Assembly (NCBI GenBank): GCA_009193035.1
Contig: SWDT01000010.1
Span: 186,001 to 250,000 of the forward strand
DNA length: 64,000 nt
Source of the DNA: Halicephalobus mephisto
Lineage: Eukaryota > Nematoda > Chromadorea > Rhabditida > Panagrolaimidae
Direction: 5' to 3'
The position numbers and the translations under genes are program-made. A model generated the notes under the pieces. That model did no database searches, had not been told where the DNA came from, and worked only from the letters and a program-made list of their open reading frames with translations. Each line of letters begins with the position of its first letter. Position 1 is the first letter of the stretch. Below are positions 1 through 11,983 of this stretch, one piece after another.

Positions 1-752
1 TTTATTACAGTGAGCTTTTTAAAATCATAAGGTATATTCAGTGGAATTTACCACCATTAATGTATTTTAGTTTTTTCTGCAAAATTTAATAGAATAGACC
101 TTAATCAATCTTGTGAACAACAAATTTCTCAAGCATCGTTCACATACGAAAAATGTAACTTTTGGTCCTGTAACAATTGCGAAATGCAACAAAATGTGAC
201 ACAATCGTCACATTTTTCATAAATAATTCGCATTTGTGACGAAAATTAAAACATAATAGTGACGATTTGCATTCGTTACTGTGCCAAAAGTTACACTTTT
301 TTGTGTGCACGGTGAGAGTAGTAGTTTTTCATTTGGTAGTATATTCGGTCTTCATGGGGTGCGAACATATTTCAAGTGATAGTTCTGACACGAATGATGT
401 TTGATTAATTCTTCAACTAGGAGCTTGGTTACTAACTTTGAAGTATCATTCGCCATGGGACCAGTTTTTTTCGTTCTATAATTCCTTTAACATTCCTTCT
501 CTTAGGCCATATTTCACGTGATGGTTCTAATATAGATGATGTTTGATTTATTCTTCAACAGCTAGATTGTTGCCCTTTTGAATTTAAAAATTAAACTACC
601 TTCTTGGAGATTAATCTGATCTTCTTCCAAACTTCTATAAATCCCTATAATCCAGTACAGATTATATTATCACGTATTTCGAGTTCAGTGGAATTGCTAT
701 TTCTTTATTTGGAATCCCGACATTAATATAATTTTTACTTTTAGATGCGCTC
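1..752. other. Intergenic region upstream of the LU gene
   Basis: AT-rich non-coding DNA. Apart from the inverted repeat at about 140-310 I see no gene. A splice-acceptor-like TTTTAG ends at 744, just before the first ATG of the downstream gene, and could be a spliced-leader acceptor. Confidence 0.5.
140..310. repeat. MITE-like inverted repeat
   Basis: The left arm (about 146-215) and right arm (about 245-308) are imperfect reverse complements. The left arm contains TGTAACTTTTGG then CCTGTAAC and TGTGAC; the right arm contains GTGACG, GTTACTG and CCAAAAGTTACA. The hairpin-like element has no coding capacity and resembles a miniature inverted-repeat element. No target-site duplication was confidently identified. 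Confidence 0.55.
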
Positions 753-1786
753 ATGCGCCGTCAGTTGAACGCGCCTCTTGGCTTAGTTCCAATTTTAGCT
801 CCGTTCCTTTTCCTCTGCTCCGTCCAGATAAAAGAATCAAATGCCTTGAGAATACCTTTTGAATTAGATACAGATCTCCCTACAGTGACTTGTCGGAAGT
901 GTGTTCAGCTATGGACGAATTTTGATGACAATCCCTATAAATGCGGGCCGAATTCTGAAACTTGCACGGGAACTGCTTGCTTCATGAGTAAGTGAAAAAA
1001 CAGTTATGATAGTGAAGTCGGATAGTGTTTGGAAAAGTCAAAAATTTGGAATTTCTGAGCACTATCCATATTCGGTATTGGAGGAAATTACCGTGAAGAG
1101 TATCTAAAAATGTAATTTTTGGATTTTATGAACACTATTCAAGATTGCTATTGGAGCTACTTACAAAAGACTGCCATTAGAATAGTGTTAAATAATTCTT
1201 TTTTAATTCTTTAAATAGTATCCAATATGGCTGTTAGAATAGTTATGAAAACACCAATTATAGGGCAATGTAAACGTTGTGGACTTTACCAGTACATTTC
1301 TGGCTGCGTCAGATTGACAGATTGGCAGCTTAGAGACTTGCAAATTTCCAGACAGCGTGTTGAGCTTCTCAATACCAGAGCAGGGGCTTCCATGCTCTGT
1401 GAAGACAATGCTAATCACGTAATTCCTATCTCCCAAAAGTAAATTAATTAAAAATGATCTTTTTCAGACGACATGTATCTGTAACAGAAGAGATCGGTAA
1501 ATTTAACTTTTCAATTTTTGTACTTGTTACATATCAAACACCGAATTTTAGTTGTAACAACATCCACTCGAGAGTTCCGTTCTCGACTTATCAGGGGGAT
1601 CTGTTCAAAGGGATTCTGAATGTAGATGCAGCCATAAATGACTTCGATGGAGTCCTCCCTCGAATGCATCAACCACGACACATGTTTGTTGGTCATTGGT
1701 ATCCTGCGGGATCCGCTACCTCGTTAACTTTATTTCCATTAGCTGTTTGTCACTTTGCCTTATTTTTGCTCAACATGAGATTCTGA
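753..1786 (+). CDS. Secreted GPI-anchored LU/Ly6-like cysteine-rich protein
   Basis: Four exons joined in phase: 753-987, 1219-1418, 1468-1496 and 1552-1786, giving about 232 residues. An N-terminal hydrophobic signal peptide (about residues 5-25) is followed by a Cys-rich domain with CRKC, CKRC and a late CIC...RCN motif, the pattern of a three-finger LU/Ly6 fold whose last Cys precedes Asn. The C-terminus ends in a hydrophobic stretch of about 20 residues, as expected of a GPI-attachment signal. The start is the first ATG compatible with the frame; an ATG eight bases upstream hits a stop at once. An AATAAA lies at 1792-1797, directly after the stop. Membrane-tethered surface function is inferred; the ligand is unknown. 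Confidence 0.7.
1010..1165. repeat. Dispersed ACTATCC palindromic repeat, in an intron of the LU gene
   Basis: Two adjacent units, about 1019-1086 and 1098-1160. Each has GATAGTGT-like and CACTATCC/ACTATTC ends bracketing AAATTT-type sequence and is followed by GGTATTGGAG or GCTATTGGAGC. It belongs to the family also found near 6.8, 15.1, 16.2, 18.4, 26.0, 53.0, 54.4 and 61.0 kb. Confidence 0.6.
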
Positions 1787-3204
1787 ATCAGAATAAAATA
1801 AGATTCAAAACTGTGTGAATGTGAATAATTTTGATGTAAAGTATTCTAATTAAAAATATGATTATCACTCTGAGCGATTTCTTCAAGTCCTATAACGAAT
1901 ATTAATAATGTTATTTTCAGTTTAGTCGTCTTATTTTGAAAATCGACACGAACTTAATAATTTTTTTTAGGGATTTCAGTACTTTATAAATTGATGTGCA
2001 GAGTGGATTAGATATTTTCTACTTGATATTATGGACCTCGCTGTCTATCACATTCTGAAGACATAAGATTGTCAGTTTTGTTATTTCTAGTATGCAAAAG
2101 ATTTATTTCCCCATCTTAATCAAAATTATGAAATCTTTGTGCAAGTCAATTATAATTATCTTTAAATATCCCCTTCAAGAAATGAACATAAAACACTTCT
2201 ATTTGTAAAAAGATTTCGTTATCAAGTTTAAAATAAATTCTTGCTTTTAGGACAAGTAAAAATTGCTATATTTTACTTATTTTTGTCTATTTTAATCAAT
2301 ACGATTTCGTTGAAATAATGCATTTTGAAAGTAGAGGTCTTTTCTAGTGTTTTATATGAGTTATCTTAACATATTCGGAAGAACTTTCATCAGAAATTTG
2401 ATAAAAATATGTGAATTACCTTACAAAATGTGATAATTTCGTTCATTTCAGATCCGGTAATTTTCTTTAATTTTGTTAAAAATATGTAAACAAATATGGT
2501 ACCGTTAATTAACAGTTGCAGTAATGGTGAATCATATTTGATTGCAGCTTTGCTTAATTTTGGCTTGTTGAAAATTTTATTTCAGTATTTTTGGAAGTAT
2601 TAAGTAATGCAATTTACTTTTCCAAGAATTAACTTATATTTTGAGCATTTTTAAGAAATAGAAAAATACCTTTTTGATGATATTTGAAATCTATTTTTGT
2701 TTTGTTGAAGTTTTGGATTTATTAAAAATGAAATTTGTTTTCTTCGAAAATCCCTAAAATTAACAAAGATAAAATTTCATTACTAATGAAAAGATTACTA
2801 TTTTATATGACCTATTCATCATTGTCGATTATTTCTTCCTGGTTCAGTAACAAAATTATCGTTGAAAGTATTCTGAAGATAATTATCAAATAAGATTAAT
2901 TTTGAAAAGAATATAAAAACTCGAAAAACAAATCAATTGAATCTTTATTGAATTACATTTTATTTGGAAATTCAATAAATAACTGTGTATGATGAACTTG
3001 AGTAAATACTATTATGTAAAAGTGATTAGTAAACACTATTTCGAGGAAAGGAATTCTTCATTAATACTGTAGCTGAGGTACAAAAGGTCCTCAATTCGAG
3101 GTGATTATACTTCAAAGTCCCATTATCTTGGAAAATGTATTACATTTGTGATTTTTTAAAGAAATTTTTGTCTTCTTCGCCAAGATTCATGAATCCAAAT
3201 TTAA
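1787..3204. other. Intergenic, AT-rich
   Basis: About 1.4 kb of AT-rich sequence with no ORF or splice-linked frame that I can support. It contains the poly(A) region of the upstream LU gene. Confidence 0.5.
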
Positions 3205-3684
3205 TCAGATCTTTATAGTGAATTGCTGGATCGGTTAAAATAATTACATTCTTACCCGTTTTTTGTCATGTGTAGTGATACCCTCTGGATCAACGACCAT
3301 CAAGTATTCTTTAGAAACCTGAAATTTTAGATTTATCCAAATTATAGTTATGATACTGACCTTGTAAGTCCAATGAGAAAATGCCATCACGAGGTTCACA
3401 AACTCCACATTAACACCCATTTTTATCGCTTCAGATACTACTAATTGACATGGAAAATTATTTGAGAATCGAATGAAATTGCGATTGTCAGAAAAATACT
3501 TCTCGTAGGTCATCTTGCGGCGAATACCGGGAGTTGAACTAATGTGAACTGTTTTTAGTTTCGGACGTTTTAATAGCATTCCCTCAACAATCCCCCATCC
3601 GTATTTTTCATATTCACTTGTGAATTCTCTCGTTGAGAAGTCAACAATTGTATGGATTTTGTTGGCACTTTGTAACGATAGCAT
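3205..3684 (-). CDS. Unrecognised protein, possibly partial gene
   Basis: Exon 3361-3684 joins 3256-3318 across a 42-base intron (GTCAGT...TTTCAG) that is itself free of stops. After the second exon a good donor (GGTAAG) points to a short last exon near 3205-3225, ending after six codons. The 5' end is uncertain: the same frame stays open upstream of the ATG at 3684 to a TGCAG acceptor near 3710, so an earlier exon may exist. The visible protein is mixed alpha/beta in composition with no motif I recognise. A second open frame (about 3124-3224) looks coding but is out of phase with the donor. Confidence 0.4.
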
Positions 3685-3724
3685 GTATTCATGTCTTTTC
3701 CAAATATAAAAACTGCATATAGGT

Positions 3725-4435
3725 CAAGATGCCACATGAAGTACAGAGTTAAAAAAATACGACTTTATGTACTTGATTTTTATTACTATTGTTATTGTAA
3801 AATTGATTCTTTCAGCTTTTTTCAATGAAACGCATCTTTCGTTGAAAATTCATAATTCTTCAGAATTCAATGAATAGAAGATTTTTATTGCCCAAGTTTA
3901 CAAATTAGTTTTTAATTTTTAAAACTAAAAGATTAGCTTTGATTCGAAATAAATTATTTTTTATGATCTTTTGCATTTTTTAAAATTAAAGTTTTCTTTT
4001 ACAATCATACTATTGTAAAAATTAGTAATAAAAGTTGTTGCAAATTGTTCCGATAAAAACTTTTAAAACTCTTTACGACTTCCAAAACCTTCGATTTCGG
4101 ATAATTCTATAATCTTCCACTGGGTCGTAAAATCAATGAGATTTTAATTTCCCCCGTGAAAAGAAAACATTAAAAATGATCCTTTTCAATAATTCCAAGA
4201 ACATATATTTGAAAATGTTTATTAAAGTAGCATTTTTAGTGTTCATATCAGAAATGCCATAACACAAAAAGCTTCAATTTTACCACCTGTGGAAAACCGA
4301 ACTATTTATGCAGGAAATTGAATAGTATTATTTATTATTCATTGCACGATTAAAGTTCGAAAGACACTTATGAGATTATTTAATTATCAAATTGAATATC
4401 AATCAAATGAACATACACTGTCGTTGATAGCTAGA
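3725..4435. other. Intergenic, AT-rich
   Basis: No gene seen. AT-rich sequence between two minus-strand genes; it presumably contains the promoter of the 3.2-3.7 kb gene and the 3' UTR of the next gene. Confidence 0.45.
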
Positions 4436-5940
4436 CTAATTCCTCCATCTGGAAAACTCCTCGTTGGACTCATATCTAGCTGGCAGCATGACCACTCTTC
4501 TTTGACCTGGATGTCGTCTCCTGTTTGATCTAGCGGCTTTTTCCTGAGCAAGTCTCTGGAGCTGGATCTCCTCTCGTTCCCTCGCTCTTGAACTCATTGG
4601 ATGGGTCTTCCTGAATTCTGCCAGGATCTTCTTCAAAGCAGAACGGAATCTGATTTGATTGGAGATGGAGTCATCGAAACCACTAGATGATTCTTTCGAA
4701 GTGGAAGAAACACGGTATCTGGTCGGTTTTCTTCTAAGTTCCTGAAGTCTCTTCCTTGCTGCAATCACTGCGGGATTTAGATTATCTTTTCCTTTGAATT
4801 CTGGAGGAGCAAAAGTCATTGGTTTTATGATCTTTCTGATCGGGAATTGTGGATTAGCGTATTTATCCAGATGATAGAACTTAGTTCGAGCATTCGGGTT
4901 GCGGAGCAGTAATGTTGGGAGAACTCCATACTCTGCAGGACTCTGAATGGCGGTGGTCTGTTGAGGATAATAATACTGGTGAGGAGTAATAGGTTTCAAC
5001 GTTGTAGATGGAGCTATTGTGGGTCTCACGATTTCTGCAGAAGAGATAATTTGTTGACTTTGTTGATCGATAAATTTAACCCTCTCATTATCCCTCCAGA
5101 ATTTAGGTCTAGAACTAGTGGGATTAGGGGCTTCCTGAGTGGATCCTGGGGAATTTCCTCTTCTAGGAAAAGTTGCTGGGATAGAAGCTTCATGGATAGT
5201 GTCGACATCGTTTTCCTTTATGGATTGACCTAATTCGGTTGGTACTGTAGATTCCCTGGAATTTCCTTGAATGCTGTTGAATACTGAAGTCGGAGATCCT
5301 TCAACGGGTTTTAACTTCTCTGTCTTTGTCCTGTCTTCTCCACGTTCTCCATTGAGATCTTCCACAGAGACGTAATTCTTCATCCCTACGGTTTTCCTCT
5401 CAAAGTTAGGATATCTGTTGTACTGTAGTCTAGTTATGTTCTCCATTCTCAATGCCTTTCTGAACGTTTCTAACTTTTCATCAGATAAGGTTGTGTCTGG
5501 TTTGGCTAATTCCTTCAAGGCGTTTTTCAACACTTGCTTCTTCACAGAAGGCAGACTCCCGGCTGGGGCCGCATACGATCCTCCGACTTGTCCAACAACG
5601 TTGTCAATCAGCTTGTTGGCAATGTGACCCCAGTAACTTTGAGAGCCGAAAACATTGGAAGCATTGGTGGGGATGGAAATATGAGTCTTGGATTCTGATT
5701 CCACAATTGGTTGGAAGGGCTGGAAGTAGTGCTGAGAGTACCTCGGCGGAAGAGTGCGGAGTCTGTTCGTTAAAGGTCTGGAGTCAGAAGAGGAATCTGA
5801 ACTACGGTATCTATCTGGAAATGCACTTTAATAAGACTAATAATTTATTAATACACAATCCTACCGAATTGCCTGTAGGCCTGAGTAGAACTTAGAAAAA
5901 TAAAATTCCAGAAAACAACCCAAGTCACTTTAAATTTCAT
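4436..5940 (-). CDS. Secreted low-complexity protein, function unknown
   Basis: Exon 1 5865-5940 (25 codons plus one base) joins exon 2 4436-5814 in phase, giving about 484 residues. Exon 1 is a clean signal peptide (MKFKVTW then a hydrophobic core, cleavage near ...TQA). The rest is hydrophilic and rich in Arg, Ser, Pro and Gln, with a Pro/Thr/Tyr-rich middle and a basic C-terminal third containing RRRHPGQRR. No membrane span follows the signal peptide and there are no cysteines in the mature part that suggest a folded Cys-rich domain. It is likely an extracellular, mostly disordered protein such as a matrix or cuticle component; that role is inference. The frame continues upstream of the first internal start into the signal-peptide exon, which decides the start. 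Confidence 0.75.
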
Positions 5941-8224
5941 CCTAAAAGTTTTGAGATAAATACAATACTGAATTCACGGTACTCTCGATTTCACCAAATT
6001 AGATCACAAAAAACATTTTCATCAATCAATTCCTCGAATCATGAAATGTTTGTATTTTTTACGCCCATTTTTCCACCGAAGATAAAGTTTTTAATTTAAT
6101 TAAAAATAAAAAATTCAATTTCCAAATTTACAGAAATTTTTAGGGAATGGTTTTCAAAATTGATAATGGTTTTTTAATTAAAACTTAACATAAAGCATTT
6201 TTATAGAAAAAGTAGGGGAAAAATAGGGATAATCCACTTTCTCGCTTGTCTTGGAAATCAAAATCAAGATTCGTGTTCCTTCATCATGGTAAAAATTTTT
6301 TCGCGCCTGTTAGGAAAAGAGAATCTCGCGTGCTTTCACTCTTAGGGAAAACTGGAGCGGCAGAATTCTCGAGGATTGCGCAAGTCAAGGAAGAAGGTAA
6401 ACTTAAACGGGGGGATTCCTGGGGATCAGATAATTTTGTCCTGGATGACTGAGGGATGTAACTGAGATCTATTTTAAAAAATGCTTCTACAACGCTAAAT
6501 TTTTCTGGATCAAAAGGTAAAAATTTTGCAATTTTTAGGTTAAAATCCGACCTTTATAGGCACTTTCAAATTTAAGTTCAGAATAGTTCTTTGGAAGTTG
6601 GAAGATTAATTTTTTAAATCGTATTGTGGAAATGGAAGTTGGCAGAAATCAAAGTTGAGAATTACACCCCGCTGATTTTTAAAAATATAGCATTAATAAA
6701 AAATTCAAAAAATTGAATTCCGAAAGGCCGCTCCAATACCGAAATTGAATAGTGCTGACAAATTGCAAATTTTTGAATTTCTTGGACACTATCCAAAAGT
6801 TTTCTCATAGAAATTTGGACAGTATCCAAGAAATTAAAACACGATTTTTTGAGCATTGTTCAAAATTTTTCAAATAGTGAACTGGATAGTAGTTTGAAAA
6901 TCCCAATTTTAGATTTTCTGAATACTATCCAGGAGTAGAACGGGAATTGACTTGTACATTATCCGATGAAAACCGTACTATCCAGGTAATTGATTCCCAG
7001 AACCGTTTCCTAACGGAAGCCATTTATCACTTTCTCCGAGGATAGTCAGAATCCGATTTCATCACCCCTCCCAGATGACCTCTTGAGTTAAGAATCTTAT
7101 CTACCTCTTTTCCATCTCCGGTTTTCCACCCTAATTGAATCCAGAGAATATTCATTATTCACACCTTCAACTATCTTTCTGCTGATTTTTCTTTCAAACT
7201 GGACTGACCTGTCAAGTGAAATTAAATTTCCTTAAGTACATCAACTTTTGTTTTTTGTCAAAACGACTGCCTCCCACATAAATTTTTGGGTTAACGACCG
7301 TGCACGGATCTGACAATGAACATGACTTTTTTCCTTTATCGGAATTGGGTAAGAGATGACACAACTACCCGGGAGATTCGAGATTACCCTGGATAAAGTT
7401 TTCTCTTCCAAAAAGAAATGGCACAGTATTTCAAAAAAGAGAAAATCAGTTTTCTTGGAAGGACCAATGTTGGTTTTTATTTTGCTTACGTAATCGTCTT
7501 TGATTGATTGAGAAAATGGAAATATGACAAATCTGTCAAAATCACCAAGGTCAAAAAGATAGTTTTACTAGAGCTGAAGTCAACTACCTTCCCCGGAAGG
7601 CTAGAAATTGCAGTCTTCTTAATTCTGATTTAATTTCCCCGCTGACGTAACAAAGTACTTTGTATTATAGTGTTTCAAAAAATACTTGGCATTAAGCTTC
7701 TGCACGCAATTCTAACAATATAGTTATCAACTTTTTTTGATTTACAGGAATATTAGTTATATTTTGGTTGGTTTTCTCGAATATCAGATAACCGAATTTT
7801 TATTTCTACAATTTATTTCCGGAGGATGTCACCTGGAATTTTTCAAAGATGGAAAAGATTGAATTTTTAAATACGGCGACTTTTACCTTTGATTGTTTCT
7901 TTGTTCGCCGTCCGATCCTGGATGAATTAGAGGGAGATTTGGGAGGTTGATAGCGTTTGAGTGCAATAAAGGTTAAATATTTTTTCAATTGAGAAATGAA
8001 GTAAGAACAAGGAAAGGAATGTTCATTTGGAAATCTGATTTTAGGTTTTCAATTTTGGCAAAACTTAAAATCCAAAACATAGTTTTTAGATGAATGTATT
8101 TTTTAATGTTTTCAAAAAACTCAATTAATTTCTTTTTCAGATTTATTTTTACATTTCTTGCTTATGCATTGATAGCAAGGCACAGTAATTCAATAACCAT
8201 ACATTTATGTTTGCTCTATCCACC
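5941..8224. other. Long intergenic region with repeats
   Basis: About 2.3 kb without a supported gene. Short ORFs at 6246-6452 (+), 6662-6856 (-) and 7806-7988 (-) lack homology, signal peptides or splice context. Copies of the dispersed ACTATCC repeat occupy about 6750-6990. Possible upstream regulatory DNA of the secreted protein gene on the minus strand. Confidence 0.5.
6750..6990. repeat. Dispersed ACTATCC palindromic repeat cluster
   Basis: At least three tandemly arranged units with GGACACTATCC, GGACAGTATCC and ATACTATCC half-sites separated by A/T-rich AAATTTTTGAATTT-type spacers, in both orientations. Same family as the copies in introns elsewhere in the window. Confidence 0.6.
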
Positions 8225-9342
8225 TTAGTTCCAAGCCTTTTGGTACTCTTGGAAATACAGTTTTCTTTGGTGTTCGACGTCAGTAATTACCAACTGCTGT
8301 CCCGTGATTGTTTGGGCGTTGAATACTTTGGTAGACTGAAAACAGGTGGAATTAGTGCCAGTGATACGAATTCCTATTTCAAGAATTTATAACAAGACAG
8401 GGAAATAAAACCTTCAATGGCTTACGTGTTCACGTTGTAATTTCTTCAAACAGCAGAACATTTGAAGTACCAATTGCTTCATTCTGTTGTCATGGAATAC
8501 AATGATTATAGGATAAGCTATACCTTGAAAAATGTAACACAATGCAAATATCAATTGTATTTGAGATCCGGCGAACGAATTCAAAACAAAAGTTCCGAAG
8601 CAATAAGAAATCCCAGCGAGAATAGTAGATCCTCCAAGGACCCAGAAGATCCTGAAGAGCATCTTGGCGGATTTGTAGTTTTCACTCATCTGGAAACGCT
8701 GAGACAGTGAGAATGTTGATGAATTAGTTGCCTTCATGTACTTATTGAACGTAAACCTCGGCATTACAGAGAACACGATTAGAGCTATTCCTTCGATAAT
8801 TATCGCTCCTACGGCAATGTGACTTGCAGGAATGATGTTTTCGTAGTCTAGCCATGCAAGAAATAGTGCTATCAACCAATCTAAGACAATCAGAATGATC
8901 CCGAGCCAGGGGACTTTGATGCAATGGGTCTCATACTTTGAATCCCATCGGGAAGCCAAGAGTCTTTCACAAAACAGACATAGCATATTTAAAGAAATCA
9001 GCCAGACCCCCGTGGTTGTAAATTTTCTAAAAATCTTGGTTCCTTCCCAATCACGCATGTGCAGGACCTCCATTACGATTCCGCATGACTGGAAAATTGA
9101 TGTAAAGATAAAACTGCCGGAAACGTTAATGAGTAATAACCGGAGGTTATTGTGATATAGCTAAAATTTAATTATTCATTTACAATTCTTAACCATTGAC
9201 ATCAACTGGCCTTTCGAACATTTAGTAAGTAAATCAATACAAGATTCAGAAGCCCGCCGAAGTTGATGACTGCCAGGATCGCAACATATCCTAGAAGATT
9301 GATATCCATTTTGACTTTGAGCGCTTGAACAATTCTGTCCAT
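8225..9342 (-). CDS. Seven-transmembrane chemoreceptor, Sre-like
   Basis: Exon 8426-9160 is joined in phase 0 (donor CAC/GTAAGC, acceptor TTTTCAG) to exon 8225-8335. An N-terminal exon lies around 9230-9342; its donor is uncertain (candidates after 9232 or inside the Leu-rich helix). The protein has several hydrophobic helices, the motif CERLLAS...YE after TM3, a LSQRFQ...EN motif before TM5, and a C-terminus ending GQQLV...YFQEYQKAW. These features recall the Sre (class epsilon) branch of the nematode Sra superfamily; that is family knowledge recalled from motif shape. A further upstream exon is possible because an acceptor-like CTTACAG precedes the N-terminal exon. Expected to act in sensory-neuron cilia. 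Confidence 0.7.
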
Positions 9343-10045
9343 TACCAAGAAACATTCACTGTAAGAGTTTTGTTAAAAGCAGCCATGGTGATAGAAAATT
9401 GCAGGAAATCAGCAACGATATGCAGAAATAAGAAATTGTATTTTTCCTATGAAAAAGTTAATGGAGCAAGAAAGGTGACAGGTTGAAATTTGGAAAAGCC
9501 AATGCAGTTGGGCAGAATAAATAAAACTCAAAGACATTATATTACGTTAATAATTGTGGGGGAATGAAATTATAGAAGCATAAAATTTAACAAATTTTAT
9601 ATTGAATAATTTTGTTTCAGAAATCTAAATAGCAATGGGGATAATTTCATAAATCTTAAATTTTATTTTCTACCATATTGAAGAATAATTTCCTTCCTTA
9701 AGCGTCATTTCTATTTGTCAACTTTTTTACCAACCTTTACTTATTTAATTGAACCAAGTTTAGAAAAGCATGTATTCTCTACCGAGCCTCATTCGAAAAA
9801 CACAAAGAACATGTCATTGAAAAACTTCTAAAACAAACAAATGAATCCGAAGATGGATGCATCCAAAAGCGGAAAGGAGCTAATCCGAGGGAATCATTGT
9901 TCTCCTACATGTTGACATTAGTACAGTTTTCTTTCGAACTGTCAATTGAAAGCTCAGCGCAATTCTTCTTTATAAAAGCAAAATTAAAACTGTGGCCTTG
10001 TTTGTTTTCTAAATTTTTATTGGTTGCTGATTTGGAAAGTGGAGG
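9343..10045. other. Intergenic region between divergent genes
   Basis: About 700 bp between the minus-strand receptor and the plus-strand small secreted gene. No ORF. Contains the TATA-like element at 9971-9978. Confidence 0.5.
9971..9978 (+). promoter_or_regulatory. TATA-like element of the small secreted gene
   Basis: TATAAAAG located 68 bp upstream of the ATG at 10046, in a plausible position for a core promoter. No experimental support. Confidence 0.35.
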
Positions 10046-10428
10046 ATGAAACTACGTCTTACGTGGGTAATGATATCTGTTTTCTTGATACAGTTAGTCA
10101 GTGGACAAACTGACGATCAGAAGGAATCTCTTGGTGAGTTTGTAAATGAAGTAAAATACTATAGAGGATTTGGGAATTTTTACCTATGAACTCGTCGAAA
10201 AATCAATTTTTAGATGGACTCGATGAACTGACAAAGGACATATCTCCCAAAGCCAGGAATGCTATAAACGAATTAATTGCCGTTGATCAAGCGAGTACCA
10301 GTTTAGAACGAACGACGGGATTAAAGAAAGTGATGGAAAATTTGGACAGTGAAACAATTAAAGAGCTTTTCGAATTATATGAAAAGACTACAGGGGAATA
10401 TCCGGATTATGAAGAGAAATTGTTATGA
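10046..10428 (+). CDS. Small secreted helical protein
   Basis: Exons 10046-10133 and 10214-10428 join in phase (G/AT), giving 100 residues. Residues 1-20 form a signal peptide (MKLRLTW followed by a hydrophobic core, cleavage near SGQ). The mature part is short, charged and predicted helical, with no cysteine. Its size and composition resemble nematode SXP/RAL-2-type (DUF148) secreted proteins, but I cannot confirm membership; a truncated or minimal member is possible. An AATAAA follows at 10458-10463 and a TATA-like box lies upstream, so it looks like a complete gene. Confidence 0.65.
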
Positions 10429-10595
10429 ATTTCGGTGTATTGTTATTACATTAACTAAATAAACATGGGAAAATGGAAAATTATAGATTTTAGCAAAAAA
10501 TTACAAGGATAGTAAAAAGGTTCAAGGGTTGGATTTGAAATCATAAAACACTTAGAGAAAAAGTGGCTCTGAGGTTATAAATTTAAAGCTAAATT

Positions 10596-11550
10596 ATGCG
10601 GATTACAGTTGCTTTCCTTTCCGTCGTTAATTAGCCAATTGTATTTTCATCTACGGGCTTTTTAGATTCTTTTGTGAAAGCTTTAAAATTACTCGTCCTT
10701 CGTTTATACACTACAAGATTAAAATTAGTGTAATCTTTTTTAAGAATCCTTTCTACTTTTGATTACCTATCTATGTCGAATTGATACATAAAGATTGTTA
10801 CTGGATTCGAACAAACATGTCTTCGAGAATTGCTGCTGCAAATCAGGAATGATGAAGTTATTTTGCGAAACAATGACAGGAACTTTACTGCTTATATCTT
10901 TCCAATTGCTCTCAAAGTGGTCAAACCTATATCTTTTGATATCCGATATAGTTGAATACAATGTTTTTGTAAGTCGATTTTGAGAATTTTTAAATAAATT
11001 TGTTTCTTAGATTACATCACCACAGACTTTCCTAACATTACCGCTAGTATTCTCTCTTCTGCTGCAGAATGTACCGAGAGGATTGTAAACTTATTTATTT
11101 TAGTGTTTTTTATTAATTTCTTTCTAAGAATCCGAATTTCTTGATAATGAGGATGGATTTGAATTAATATAATAAAATTGAAAAGGTTCGTTAACTGTTC
11201 TATCACATGAGAATTGAAAGATTTTTGAATCATCATTATGTGAACTATGAGTTTATTTTCAAAGAAAATATAGTAAATATTTTTGGCTTAATGAAAACAA
11301 AGTTCATCTTATGTCACGATAACTGCGGTCATTCGCATTTCTAAATCAAACTTGAACTACTTAAAAGATATCTTTCCTTCCGAAAACTACAAGTCATTGA
11401 CAAAGATCTTGAAGAACAAGAATTTCTTCCAAGGACGCATTAATGAAGATGAATTTAACTGCTGAATTTCGAGATTTCATCTTGGAGTTCATCAGGAAAA
11501 TCATTCATCAGTATGAAGCACTTAAGATTTCTAGCTAAATCATTTTTGGT
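10596..11550 (+). pseudogene. Decayed secreted-protein-like gene, fragments only
   Basis: Several plus-strand stretches read like protein but cannot be joined without breaks. They are: a start with a short hydrophobic leader at 10596; a piece after a TTTTTAG acceptor at 10666; an open stretch at about 10780-10956 containing TCLRELLLQIRND; an exon from 11012 that can join it in phase 1 (ITTDFPNITASIL); and a stretch at about 11350-11550 where one good frame ends at a stop while an overlapping frame continues as TAEFRDFILEFIRK. The switch suggests a frameshift. The leader resembles that of the neighbouring gene at 10046. No family recognised; could also be a real gene with unusual introns. Confidence 0.3.
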
Positions 11551-11983
11551 TTAAATATTTCATTCAATAGTACTGTTAAAAGTTGAATGAAGATCTGAAA
11601 ACAACTGCTCCTCCTTAAACCGTTACCAAATTTCTCAACGATGATCTAGACTTTGATAAAATAACAAATTTTCTTGAAATTTCTCATTAGACAAATTCTA
11701 AACATCGAAAAACACATTTTAACATTTGTTTGAATCATTAAATTGAAACTTTTCGGATTTTCAAAAGTTATCTGTGAATATTTTCGTCAAAGTTGGTTTC
11801 GAAAGTTTATTTTATATAAACGTTAAAAAATTACTAATCGAAAACCGGCTAAATAGACTCGTCTAGTAGGTATGATGGACAAAAGATCACCTTTGAATAT
11901 TGGCAGAAGGAAAATAAGTAGAGAACTGAGATTTGAATTGGCAGATTTTTAGATTATGTATGGCTAGCTGGAAATTATCTCGA
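11551..11983. other. Intergenic, 3' side of the peroxidase gene
   Basis: AT-rich sequence with no supported gene. Probably holds the 3' UTR of the minus-strand peroxidase and the end of the decayed plus-strand gene. Confidence 0.4.

Noticed and set aside
8207..8392. 61-codon plus-strand ORF with a hydrophobic start
   Set aside because: It is antisense to the last exon of the Sre-like receptor (8225-8335), which joins in phase to the main exon.
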